In this document: positions 1 to 7,614 of the stretch, in pieces
Position numbering within the stretch: position 1 is the first letter of the stretch
Layout: every line of letters begins with the position of its first letter
From: JBMNGO01 sp050949885
GTDB lineage: Bacteria; Bacillota; Syntrophomonadia; Syntrophomonadales; Syntrophomonadaceae
NCBI GenBank assembly: GCA_050949885.1
Contig: JBMNGO010000001.1
Location: 1 to 64,000, forward strand
Length of the DNA: 64,000 nt
Reading direction: 5' to 3'
The notes under the pieces: model-generated
Told to the model about the DNA's origin: nothing
The model's database searches: none
Seen by the model: the letters and a program-made list of their open reading frames with translations, nothing else
Position numbers and translations under genes: made by a program

Positions 1-809
1 TTCAATTCAGATGTGGAATCGTATATTTACAGGATACCCCTTATGAATTGATGATTCTTCCTATAGCTTATTATTTGCTTAAGGACGAAATATGGACTGA
101 TAAAAAGGCTGTCGATAGATTGGAGTATTGGTACTGGACTAGTATCTTTGGAGGAGCCTACCGCCAAGCCCAAAATGATAGAACCATACATGATGTCAAA
201 TATTTAGCAGCATGGGTAATCGATGGCAAAGAATATCTGGAATCCGTTTATTCATCTCTCCTTGACTATCAAGGCTATTCCGCGAAAACTGTTCTAATGA
301 TGCAAGATCCCGACAATAGCATTCCACGAGCATTGTACGATGCTATTTTACAATATATTTTAAGTCAGCAGCCCTATGATTTCTTGCCAGGTGTCGATGT
401 AAGATTAAATCCTTGGGATATAGCTGCTAAAAGAGAGATTGTTTTCAATGAGCAGAAGTATAACCTTAACATTCAGGATCACCATATTATTCCTCTGTTT
501 AGTGCAACTACAATAGGAAAATCTTCTGATGAGCTTCGAAGAGATAAAGATAATGTTTTAAACAGTGTGTTAAATCGAACTTATATCTCAGCAAAAGCCA
601 ATAGCTTAATCTCAGTTCGGACACCCAATGATTACATGTCCCACATGAACACTCTGTCGCTATATGGACACTGTATCCCAGTTCCTTTTAAGGATTATTA
701 TATTCGTAAGGAGAATGAGGATGAAGCTGATTATTATCAGAAGGTTCTTAAGACTAGATATAATGAGTTATTAAAGACGTTAAAAATGGAATTGGACAGC
801 TTGAAATAG
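1..809 (+). CDS. DUF262/DUF1524-type (GmrSD-like) protein, 3' end only
   Basis: Partial gene. The frame (first full codon at base 3) is open to the left window edge, so the TTG/ATG pair at 48-53 is probably internal. The C-terminal half carries DHHIIP about two thirds along, followed by an NRTYIS..KAN block. This pairing is typical of the DUF1524 His-Me-finger/HNH-like nuclease half that accompanies DUF262 domains. The family includes GmrSD-type modification-dependent restriction enzymes, where DUF262 hydrolyses nucleotide and DUF1524 cuts DNA. The DUF262 half is not visible here, so a defence role is inferred. The next genes are a broken tspO and an IS21 remnant, which suits an accessory region. 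I am confident of the family end and unsure of the substrate. Confidence 0.7.
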   Translation, partial: QFRCGIVYLQDTPYELMILPIAYYLLKDEIWTDKKAVDRLEYWYWTSIFGGAYRQAQNDRTIHDVKYLAAWVIDGKEYLESVYSSLLDYQGYSAKTVLMMQDPDNSIPRALYDAILQYILSQQPYDFLPGVDVRLNPWDIAAKREIVFNEQKYNLNIQDHHIIPLFSATTIGKSSDELRRDKDNVLNSVLNRTYISAKANSLISVRTPNDYMSHMNTLSLYGHCIPVPFKDYYIRKENEDEADYYQKVLKTRYNELLKTLKMELDSLK

Positions 810-864
810 AAGAAAAAGCTCGGCCATAATCAGCTAACGAAGCAGTGTTCTAACATCAGAATTG

Positions 865-1345
865 CTAATTCAAAATAGCTAAGCCAATGTTTAGATAAGT
901 GGCAAAGAGGACCCAGAGCAGGTAAGGTATCATGAGCCACTGGGCTATTTTATCTATCCTGCTGAACAAATAGGTGGTGTATGCGGCTGGGATGCCAATT
1001 ATTACGATGACTGCCGCTGCTGCCCAGAATAATTCAAATCGGAAAAACACTATACTCCACCAAAAGTTGAAGAACAGCTTAACGCCAAACCAAATCAAAG
1101 CATGCCTGCTTGCCTGGATGTGGTGCTGGTATATCCGGTAAGCAGCGATTCCTATCAAAGCGTACAAGATGGGTCATACTATGCTAAACACCCAAGTGGG
1201 GGGCGCAAGAGGCGGCTTGGCAAGTGGTGTATATATATACAGGTTTCATATCACCTGATAGAAAACTACCGAGATATCCTATAGCCTCGATTAATCCAAC
1301 TGATATAAGAAGCTCCAGCCAATCTGTTTTCTTTATTATGATCAC
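865..1345 (-). pseudogene. tspO: TspO/MBR family membrane protein, broken
   Basis: The minus strand encodes a TspO-like (tryptophan-rich sensory/translocator) protein in pieces. The C-terminal 100 residues (865-1167) keep the family's late helices, including a LFFNFWWS segment and PYLLWV..A..LN. Just upstream the same frame reads KPPLAPPTWVFSIV, then TGA (1174-1176) where the family has the conserved Trp before P-I-L-Y. The N-terminal helix beginning around 1345 (GTG) lies in another frame, and the shift falls near a TA-rich run at about 1218-1228. So there is at least one nonsense change and one frameshift. Intact TspO is about 150-160 residues with five helices and binds porphyrins or related ligands. 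Here it is probably dead. A TTG at 1167 could in principle start a truncated product. Confidence 0.75.
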
Positions 1346-1379
1346 CTCTTATATACGGCAAAATAATAATACAGCGAAT

Positions 1380-1430
1380 GGCAAGTTAAAAATACAGCAG
1401 TAAAATGGAAAAAAACATCGCCAGCACCCT
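1380..1430. repeat. IS21 left terminal inverted repeat
   Basis: The segment starting GGCAAGTTAAAAATACAGC and ending CCAGCACCC matches the reverse complement of 2785-2831 with a few mismatches and small gaps. A related AATACAGCGAATGGCAA motif lies just outside (about 1368-1383), as expected for the repeated transposase-binding sites of IS21 ends. Confidence 0.75.
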
Positions 1431-1491
1431 GAAAATATACTACCCTTTTGTTTGCAAGGACAAAGGGGGTAAGAAAGAAAGGATGCTAACG

Positions 1492-2457
1492 ATGATTCAA
1501 AGATATCATATCAAATACCAAAGCTTTCATAAAGGACAATCCCTTAGAAGTATTGCCAAAGATACTGGGCATGACTTTAGAACTGTAAAGAAATACGCAG
1601 AACAAACTGATTTTAATTTGAAAACAAAACCGAAAAAAGGACGTCCATCCAAACTCGACCCCGTAAAGCCAATTATTAATAAGTGGCTTACCGAAGACAT
1701 GAATCGACCTGTTAAGCAGCGGCATACTGCGAAACGTGTATATGACCGCTTACGTGATGAGTTCGGAGACATATTCAATGCGTGTGAGCGGACGGTTCGA
1801 ACTTATGTAGCTGCTAAGAAAAAAGAACTGTATGGGGAAAAAGAAGGATATCTTCCCCTGGAACACCCGCCAGGCGAGGCACAGTTAGACTTTGGCGAAA
1901 TAGTGATGATTGAAAAAGGCAAGCGAGTGAAAGGTTATGAATTAATACTGTCTTTGCCCTACAGTAATGCTGGCTTTGCTCAGTTATTTAGAGGTCAAAA
2001 TCAGGAATGTCTGTTAACCGGACTAAAAGATATATTCGAACATATGGGGCATGTTCCCCGGATCATCTGGTTTGATAACCTATCAGCAGCTGTTGCTGGG
2101 ATTGGGGATCAAGGAAATAGAAAGCTGGTAGATCAGTTTTATCGATTTATGCTCCACTATGGTTTTAAAGCACAATTTTGCAACCCTGGCAAAGGGAACG
2201 AAAAGGGTCATGTTGAAAACAAAGTTGGTTACAGCCGCAGGAACTTCTTTGTACCTGAGCCAGAGTTTGATGACATTGAACAATTTAACCTTGAACTTTT
2301 TGCCGTGGCAGAAAAAGACCACCAGCGGAATCATTACTCCAAAGGGCGCCAAATATCGGAGCTACTAGGTGAAGATATTGCAGCCATGTTACCTTTGCCA
2401 ACTAAAACCTTTGATATTGGCCGAACAGAAAAACTTGTGGCCGATAAATACCAATGA
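1492..2457 (+). pseudogene. istA: IS21 transposase IstA, C-terminally truncated
   Basis: This is a DDE transposase of the IS21 type. Residues 10-35 form a helix-turn-helix (SLRSIAKDTGHDFRTVKKY). The rve core gives Asp133 (QLDFGE), Asp195 (WFDNLSAA) and Glu237 (GKGNEKGHVEN). I chose ATG 1492 because AGG lies nine bases upstream; ATG 1483 and the longer frame from 1405 remain possible. The protein stops after EKLVADKYQ, where intact IstA proteins usually run on for another hundred or more residues into a C-terminal beta-barrel region. The stop comes at the junction with istB, so I interpret it as a deletion product. The catalytic core is intact, but IstA needs IstB for normal transposition. Confidence 0.8.
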
Positions 2458-2776
2458 GTTAAATGATGCTCAAAAGGCAGGTAATTTAGGCAAGATGCTC
2501 AAGCAATTGTCCAAGCTGGATCTACTTATTTGTGATGAATGGGGCTACATTCCCCTGGACCGCCAGGGTGCTCAATTACTCTTTCAGGTGGTGGCAGACT
2601 GTTATGAAAAACGCAGTATCATTATAACTACCAACCTGGAATTCAGTAAATGGAACGGAATATTCTATGACGAAAAATTAACCAGTGCAATTATCGACCG
2701 TTTAATCCACCATAGCCATCTGCTGGTTTTTGGTGGGCAAAGTTACAGAGTGAGATATTCCACTATCAGGAAATAA
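2441..2776 (+). pseudogene. istB: IS21 helper ATPase IstB, N-terminally deleted
   Basis: Only the second half of the IstB AAA+ ATPase remains: Walker B LLICDEWGY, then the ITTNLEFSKW sensor segment and a DRLIHHSHLLVF region, ending in R-Y-S-T-I-R-K. The Walker A P-loop and N-terminal domain are missing. The reading frame is +1 relative to istA and open a little upstream (2369), but the IstB-like sequence begins only around 2441. No ribosome binding site suits this fragment. It is a deletion remnant and should have no ATPase function. Confidence 0.8.
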
Positions 2777-2784
2777 TACCAATA

Positions 2785-2831
2785 GGGGTGCTGGATTTAT
2801 TTTTTGCCGTTTGCTGTATTTTTTACTTGCC
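2785..2831. repeat. IS21 right terminal inverted repeat
   Basis: The segment runs from GGGGTGCTGG through TTGCTGTATTTTTTACTTGCC and is the inverted partner of 1380-1430. It starts about ten bases after the istB stop. Another ACAG-containing copy may lie further right (about 2841-2860), so the true end could be slightly outside. Confidence 0.7.
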
Positions 2832-3008
2832 AAAAACACCTCTGTTTTATTATTCGCTAAACATTGTAAACCAATGTATTGCGGCCTGCTGTTGGCACAA
2901 TTTCCAAAAAGGGTACGTAAGCGCAAAGATTATGACCAATGGCCCCGTACTGCAAAGCTGCATTGGGCTATTTAAATAGGCACCTTAAGTTTTAAGTTGG
3001 GGACTCGC

Positions 3009-4124
3009 CTAGAAAAAAATCGTGTAGGCAATAGCAAGACCGAAGAACAGGATAGTTGCGATAGCGCCTTTTCGTCCCAGGGGAAAACGATGAAATTTTG
3101 ATAATTTGAGAACAATAATGGCTGGAATCAAGCCTACATATAAAGCGGAACCAATACCTCCGGCCAGATTCAGCACTTTACTAAAAGCTTCACCGCCTTC
3201 GGTACTCAAATATATACTGAATAGGATTACCGGAACGATAATGATTGGTATGGAATAGGAAGTATTCACCTTGAGTTTGTCCTCAAAAGTCAACTTTAGA
3301 GAAATACCAACCCCATATGAAGAAGTAAGTATGGCTAACATTGCAAATAACTGGCCTACGGTACTCAACGCAGGGCTAAGATTTTTGCCTAGGCCAAGAG
3401 TAGCGACGGCGGTCACTTCTTTTCCCATAATACCAAGGGATACGACAAAAAAGAAAAAATATAAGATTGCAACTGCCCAGAAGCCTGATTTAATTGCCAG
3501 CACACCTTGTCTTGGTTTAGCTTTTACAGCATAGATAACACTGGGAATCACCAGGTGGCCTGCAAATGCAAAAATAACAATGCCCCAAGCATCAAGTATC
3601 CTGGAAGGTTCAAAAAACAGGTAATTCTCTAGCGTGATAGAAGGCGTGGCTCTGAGCATCACCCAGACCAGAAGGCCAACTAAAAGAACAGTCACCACTG
3701 CATTAATTCTATTGCTCTGGCCAACTTTCAGGGTGAGAAGAAAAGTGATCAAGGCTATAAACAGACCTGCCCCGAGCCAATATGGTAAATTCAAAAGAGA
3801 ATTCATCATCTCCCCAATAGCAATCGGATAAGCGATCATCGCTCCATAAGATGACATCAACATTCCTGCTAAAGCTAGATAACTAGTACTTCGGCCTAAG
3901 TATCTGCGAAAAATAGTATAAAGAGATACTTCACTGCTTTGCAGGTATACAAGTTGGACGAAATACATAGCTGTTAAATAGGAAAAGAAGGCACCCAGGA
4001 AAAGAATTGCTGAACCGCCTAGGAAACCACTTTTTGATAATGCATAAGGCAATCCAAGTATACCTGCTCCAATCAAAGTGCCGGCGAAAAGAAGTGAGCC
4101 CGTCAAGTTATCGAGTTTCATCAT
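3009..4124 (-). CDS. Amino-acid permease, HAAAP/APC type
   Basis: This is a 371-residue hydrophobic protein with about ten to eleven membrane segments. The first helix carries GTLIGAGILGLPYA, the unwound substrate-binding helix typical of the hydroxy/aromatic amino acid permease (HAAAP) family and of related spore-germination permeases. The family imports amino acids by proton or sodium symport across the cytoplasmic membrane, and the substrate cannot be read from sequence. Two adjacent ATGs (4124, 4121) follow GAGGG, and either could be used. It stands alone, with the IS21 remnant downstream and a 250-base gap upstream. It is not beside gerA/gerC-type genes, so I favour transport over germination. 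Confidence 0.75.
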   Translation of the reverse strand: MMKLDNLTGSLLFAGTLIGAGILGLPYALSKSGFLGGSAILFLGAFFSYLTAMYFVQLVYLQSSEVSLYTIFRRYLGRSTSYLALAGMLMSSYGAMIAYPIAIGEMMNSLLNLPYWLGAGLFIALITFLLTLKVGQSNRINAVVTVLLVGLLVWVMLRATPSITLENYLFFEPSRILDAWGIVIFAFAGHLVIPSVIYAVKAKPRQGVLAIKSGFWAVAILYFFFFVVSLGIMGKEVTAVATLGLGKNLSPALSTVGQLFAMLAILTSSYGVGISLKLTFEDKLKVNTSYSIPIIIVPVILFSIYLSTEGGEAFSKVLNLAGGIGSALYVGLIPAIIVLKLSKFHRFPLGRKGAIATILFFGLAIAYTIFF

Positions 4125-4378
4125 TTTACCCTCAATAGTGTTTAAATGATTTTATATTAAATATCAAGAGATGGCAAATAAACCGGAAAAATGATGTGGC
4201 TTTTGGCAGCATGCTGAGCTTTGTGAATTCTAGTCAGGGAAGGGGATAGGGTACCAACTTTGTTCTATTGGTAGTGTCAGATATTCTTAGATTCTTAGAC
4301 TCTTCTATTTCGTGCAACAGTCTTTAGCGTCACAATAGAAAAGTTGTTGGAGCCGCTAAAATCTTAATTTATTGAGGA

Positions 4379-5083
4379 TTAAATCTGAACGACAAGCTCA
4401 GCAATCACTGGAAAATGGTCGGAGGCATCGGTAGGGGATATATGATGCCCCCGGACCTGGACCAGGGAATTGACAAAGATGTAGTCTATGCGTGCTACTG
4501 GGTGGTGGGATGAAAAGGTGTTGACAACTCCCCCGGTGTGGTAATCAAAACAATCGGTGAGATTTTGAGTAACCAGCTGGATTTCCGGCTGGTTATTTGT
4601 TGCATTAAAATCACCGGCCAGGATGGCCGGGCCAGAAAAGCTGAGTACCTGGGGAAGGACTTGCTGCTGAAGATGCATCAGTCTCAGCTCCTGGTTCAAT
4701 CCCAGATGGAGAGCAAAAAATCCCAGGGTATGATCAGCCAGTTTTATCTGAACTTGAAGGCAGCAGCGGTCTTCTCTGGGGTCGGGCAAGGAAATGGTTT
4801 CATAGCCGGCTATAGAAAAGCGGCTTAGGACCGCATTGCCATAGGCTCCCCGGCGGTAGCGCTTGGCTGCACCGAATACATACCCCATGTCCAGGCGGCG
4901 GGCTAACTCGGCGGCCTGATTTTTCCTGCCGCTGCGCGGGTGGTTCATATCCACTTCCTGCAAGGCTATAATATCGGCATCCAAGCTGGCCAGTACTTCG
5001 GCAATTCGCTCCAAACTGGGATTACCATAGACATCGGTACCGTGATGAATATTGTAGCTGACAACACGCAGGTATTTGGACAT
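4379..5083 (-). CDS. Endonuclease/exonuclease/phosphatase-fold protein
   Basis: The 234-residue protein has the EEP fold motifs in order: VSYNIHHG near the N-terminus, DIIALQEVD (metal-binding Glu), ILAGDFNA (Asp/Asn pair), RIDYIFV, and a terminal SDHFPV. These are the Mg-dependent catalytic residues shared by exonuclease III, DNase I-like and sphingomyelinase/inositol phosphatase enzymes. No signal peptide is visible, so it is probably cytoplasmic. I chose ATG 5083 because AGAGG sits seven bases upstream; a longer frame reaches 5125. The substrate (DNA, lipid or phosphoester) cannot be assigned, and no neighbour helps. Confidence 0.8.
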   Translation of the reverse strand: MSKYLRVVSYNIHHGTDVYGNPSLERIAEVLASLDADIIALQEVDMNHPRSGRKNQAAELARRLDMGYVFGAAKRYRRGAYGNAVLSRFSIAGYETISLPDPREDRCCLQVQIKLADHTLGFFALHLGLNQELRLMHLQQQVLPQVLSFSGPAILAGDFNATNNQPEIQLVTQNLTDCFDYHTGGVVNTFSSHHPVARIDYIFVNSLVQVRGHHISPTDASDHFPVIAELVVQI

Positions 5084-5125
5084 TATAATACCTCTAGAAT
5101 GTGTTTTAACCATATTATGCGGCAC

Positions 5126-6154
5126 AAGGCTGAAGGTATTACCTGATTTGAGTCCCAGCTATCTCCCGAGAGAGTAATTTCAGTATTTAAGATTTCTCAA
5201 CTGCTTTAATGGACTCTTACCTGCTTTCCATCAATCGGAAAGGGGAATACCATTTGCATAGACCTTATACGCTGGAGCAAAGTATTCAGGTTAGTCTTTC
5301 AATTAAAGAGAGGTATTCATTTTTTTAGTTTACATAATGTTTATTATCGGAAGTTGGGGAATAGCTAGAGAACCACAACTAAAGGCAATGCTGTATTGGA
5401 TAGATGCTACCGTTAATTATATGAGTGATAATGACTAATTCATTCTTTATACATTTGCACATTTGGAACCATATTCTTCTATCAAAAAAATAAACGCATC
5501 CTATCACTCATTCCGGACTAAGATCAAAAATTGATTTTTTGCTCCTAATTATTTACGATTTAAGGCCCCTAAAAATTCTTTCGTGATGTTTGGTTCATGT
5601 TTTTTATACTACGCTTTCAGACAGCCTTTAATTTGAGTCATTTCATTTGGCTGGTTTCTATCATCAAGAATTAGTTTGCATATAAATCATATACTATTCC
5701 TGTTTCTAAGCTCATAATATTACTGCGTTTTTCATGTACTATAGTTTTAAAACTTTACCCAGTTATTGTACTTTATCGCGTTTGGCTGTAAATGCGCTTT
5801 TCCAGTTATTTCTCTAGTTACAAAGAAACAGGGTGGAGAAATATCTAGACTATTTGGTTTACATAAGATATATTATGTCTACCCTATCCCTATTATATTT
5901 AAGTTGGTGGTGAGGGCAAAAAAAAACCACCTGTTGTTGGTGGTTCAAGAAACGGCATAACAAAAACAAAGGTGTAAAAACATGAATCGTTCTGATTCTA
6001 CCATCCCAATAGCAAATAGTAAACACACTGTCACAAAAAAACTAAGTTATTATTTTCCCATACAAGAAGGACTCACATTTTTCTAATTAGCAAAACCTCA
6101 CATTTTTCCCCTGATGAGTTATACCATGGCATTATCGTGCGCAGCTCTTAAGTC
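5126..6154. other. Gene-free AT-rich region
   Basis: About 1 kb without a convincing gene. The only frame of note (5766-5960, plus) has no ribosome binding site and no family resemblance. It contains a hairpin with a T-run on the minus strand (5917-5945) and a direct repeat CTCACATTTTT at 6072-6082 and 6097-6107. Otherwise I see nothing. Confidence 0.6.
5917..5945 (-). terminator. Hairpin plus T-run, minus strand, no gene upstream
   Basis: The perfect stem AACCACC/GGTGGTT (5925-5931, 5939-5945) has a 7-base loop and, on the minus strand, is followed by a run of about nine T. It is a good intrinsic terminator, yet no minus-strand gene lies within 1 kb upstream of it. Confidence 0.6.
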
Positions 6155-6183
6155 TTGAATAGAAGGCTCAATTATGATAGAAT
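6155..6183 (+). promoter_or_regulatory. Sigma-A type promoter for tRNA-Trp
   Basis: TTGAAT (6155-6160), a 17-base spacer and TAGAAT (6178-6183), about 28 bases before the mature tRNA. Spacing and position fit a vegetative promoter. Confidence 0.65.
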
Positions 6184-6211
6184 AATCCTTGCTGAAAGGC
6201 AGGAAAAATGT

Positions 6212-6287
6212 AGGGGAGTAGCTCAATTGGCAGAGCATCGGTCTCCAAAACCGAGGGCTGGGGGTTCGAGACCTCTCTCCCCTGCCA
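6212..6287 (+). tRNA. tRNA-Trp (CCA anticodon)
   Basis: The full cloverleaf can be drawn. The acceptor stem AGGGGAG pairs with CTCCCCT (6277-6283), with discriminator G and an encoded CCA at 6285-6287. The D-arm contains GCTC..GAGC. The anticodon stem TCGGT/ACCGA encloses loop CTCCAAA, giving anticodon CCA. The T-loop is TTCGAGA. It reads tryptophan codons. It is a lone gene with its own promoter and terminator. Confidence 0.95.
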
Positions 6288-6300
6288 TATGAAATCAAGG

Positions 6301-6330
6301 AAAACCGGAGTTTTAAGCCCCGGTTTTTTT
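6301..6330 (+). terminator. Rho-independent terminator of tRNA-Trp
   Basis: Stem AAACCGG/CCGGTTT (6302-6308, 6320-6326) followed by T residues, starting 14 bases after the tRNA CCA end. Confidence 0.8.
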
Positions 6331-6394
6331 GATGTGTTATTATGATATAGCTATTTTAAGATAGTCTATTATTATGAAGGTTTCCGGTGCTCAT

Positions 6395-7285
6395 TTAGGA
6401 AATGTTCTCCTGAACTTTAACACGTTTTATTAACAATCTCATTACGTTATTCATTAGATCCTCCGGGTAATAAGTGAGAAAATCGGTAATATATTTAGCG
6501 AATAACTCACTCGTTAGTTGGTCTTCATCTTTCCCATTGGTCAAATCCGCTTTAATCCAGTTATAGCATTTTTCTGCAGATTCAAGAGCCTGCCAGTAAA
6601 AGCCTATTGCTTCTCTGCCTTGGGGAACCTTCCCATGACCCGGCCCAACTATATTGGTAGGGAAGGCCATGAATTTTTTTATAGTATTAATATACAACTT
6701 GTAATCCTGATAAAATACCGGAGCTACTTCCTGATCTCCGAGAAAGCCCCCTGCTGCATCAGAAGTTAACATAACCTGGTCTTCTTCTAAATAGGCGGCA
6801 ATGGAACAAGGGCTGTGACCAACAGCCTCCAGGAATCTCACATTTAAGCCATTGTCTATTTCTAACCTATCCCCTTCCCCAACCGTCATATCAACAATTA
6901 TCTTATCTGGAACCGGGAACGAGTATTCTTCCCTAATCAACCCACTGCTAAGGTAGGCCTGCATCACATGTTGATCACTCTTAAAAAGAGTCCTGACAAT
7001 TTTCTCCTTGGTCAATAATTGCTGAGTTTCTTTGCTGGCAACAACGACGGCGTCGGGAAATAATTCTTTTAAGGCAACAATGCCGCAAACATGATCAAAA
7101 TGTGAGTGGAGCAGAACAATATACTTTATTTTGGGCTTTTCCTGGAGTAAAAACCATTCCCGGGTAAAAAAATAGGCTCCGGCAGTAGTCCCGCATTCTA
7201 CCAGAGCCGCATTCTCGCTGCCTATAATATAATAATTAAAATGCCCGTTTCCCATTAACATAACATTTTTAGTTAACTTAGTCAT
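6395..7285 (-). CDS. MBL-fold metallo-hydrolase
   Basis: The 296-residue metallo-beta-lactamase fold protein carries the metal motif H60-S-H62-F-D64-H65, then GHS (third ligand region), a TSDAAG Asp and GPGHG near the C-terminus. These residues bind a dinuclear Zn or Fe centre. The closest general class is the glyoxalase II-like/flavodiiron-like MBL group, and the N-terminal FNYYIIG..NAALVECG block is typical of it. There is no flavodoxin domain, so it is not a complete flavodiiron protein. ATG 7285 follows GGAGGGG at good spacing; a longer frame to 7339 lacks a better site. The substrate is unknown, and the gene is monocistronic. Confidence 0.8.
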   Translation of the reverse strand: MTKLTKNVMLMGNGHFNYYIIGSENAALVECGTTAGAYFFTREWFLLQEKPKIKYIVLLHSHFDHVCGIVALKELFPDAVVVASKETQQLLTKEKIVRTLFKSDQHVMQAYLSSGLIREEYSFPVPDKIIVDMTVGEGDRLEIDNGLNVRFLEAVGHSPCSIAAYLEEDQVMLTSDAAGGFLGDQEVAPVFYQDYKLYINTIKKFMAFPTNIVGPGHGKVPQGREAIGFYWQALESAEKCYNWIKADLTNGKDEDQLTSELFAKYITDFLTYYPEDLMNNVMRLLIKRVKVQENIS

Positions 7286-7614
7286 AGTAACCCCTCCCAT
7301 ATATACCATATAATAACTTGAAACAAACCTTGTAACCATTTTACTATATTGTTTGCTTTCTAGCTTTAAATAAAGGCATTATTTTCCTTTTCTGTAGGGA
7401 ATTATATATTACCTATGGCTTTTGATTATGGATATGAACGAGCACCTCCATCTATACTATTAAAGCCGGCTGGATCTTCATTTAAAAGAAAGGAAATCTA
7501 TAGGACGATTTAAAGGTTGATGTTGGGGTCATAGTATGCCATACAATTCAGTTTATCAAATCAATCGAAATTAATCTTGGGGTTGTGGAAAATCTAAACT
7601 TAATGAGGTCGCAA
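7286..7614. other. Intergenic region between two minus-strand genes
   Basis: About 330 bases that should include the promoter of the MBL gene. I see no gene and no clear hairpin terminator for the kinase gene that ends at 7615. Confidence 0.5.

Larger units (their letters stand above)
1380..2831 (+). mobile_element. IS21-family insertion sequence, internally deleted
   Basis: The element is bounded by imperfect terminal inverted repeats (1380-1430 and 2785-2831). Inside are istA without its C-terminus and istB without its N-terminus, so about 1 kb expected in an IS21 element (normally 2-2.5 kb) is missing. The junction lies near 2430-2445. The element cannot encode a complete IstA/IstB pair and is probably immobile unless helped in trans. 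The true outer ends and any target duplication could not be fixed by eye. Confidence 0.75.

Noticed and set aside
1174..1176. Selenocysteine codon (TGA) in tspO
   Set aside because: Family members have Trp here, a frameshift also exists, and no SECIS-type hairpin is apparent after the TGA. A nonsense mutation is simpler.
1102..1284. Plus-strand ORF of 60 codons
   Set aside because: It lies antisense to the tspO remnant, has no ribosome binding site and no family resemblance.
5766..5960. Plus-strand ORF of 64 codons
   Set aside because: No ribosome binding site, repetitive base composition, and it runs into the minus-strand terminator hairpin.
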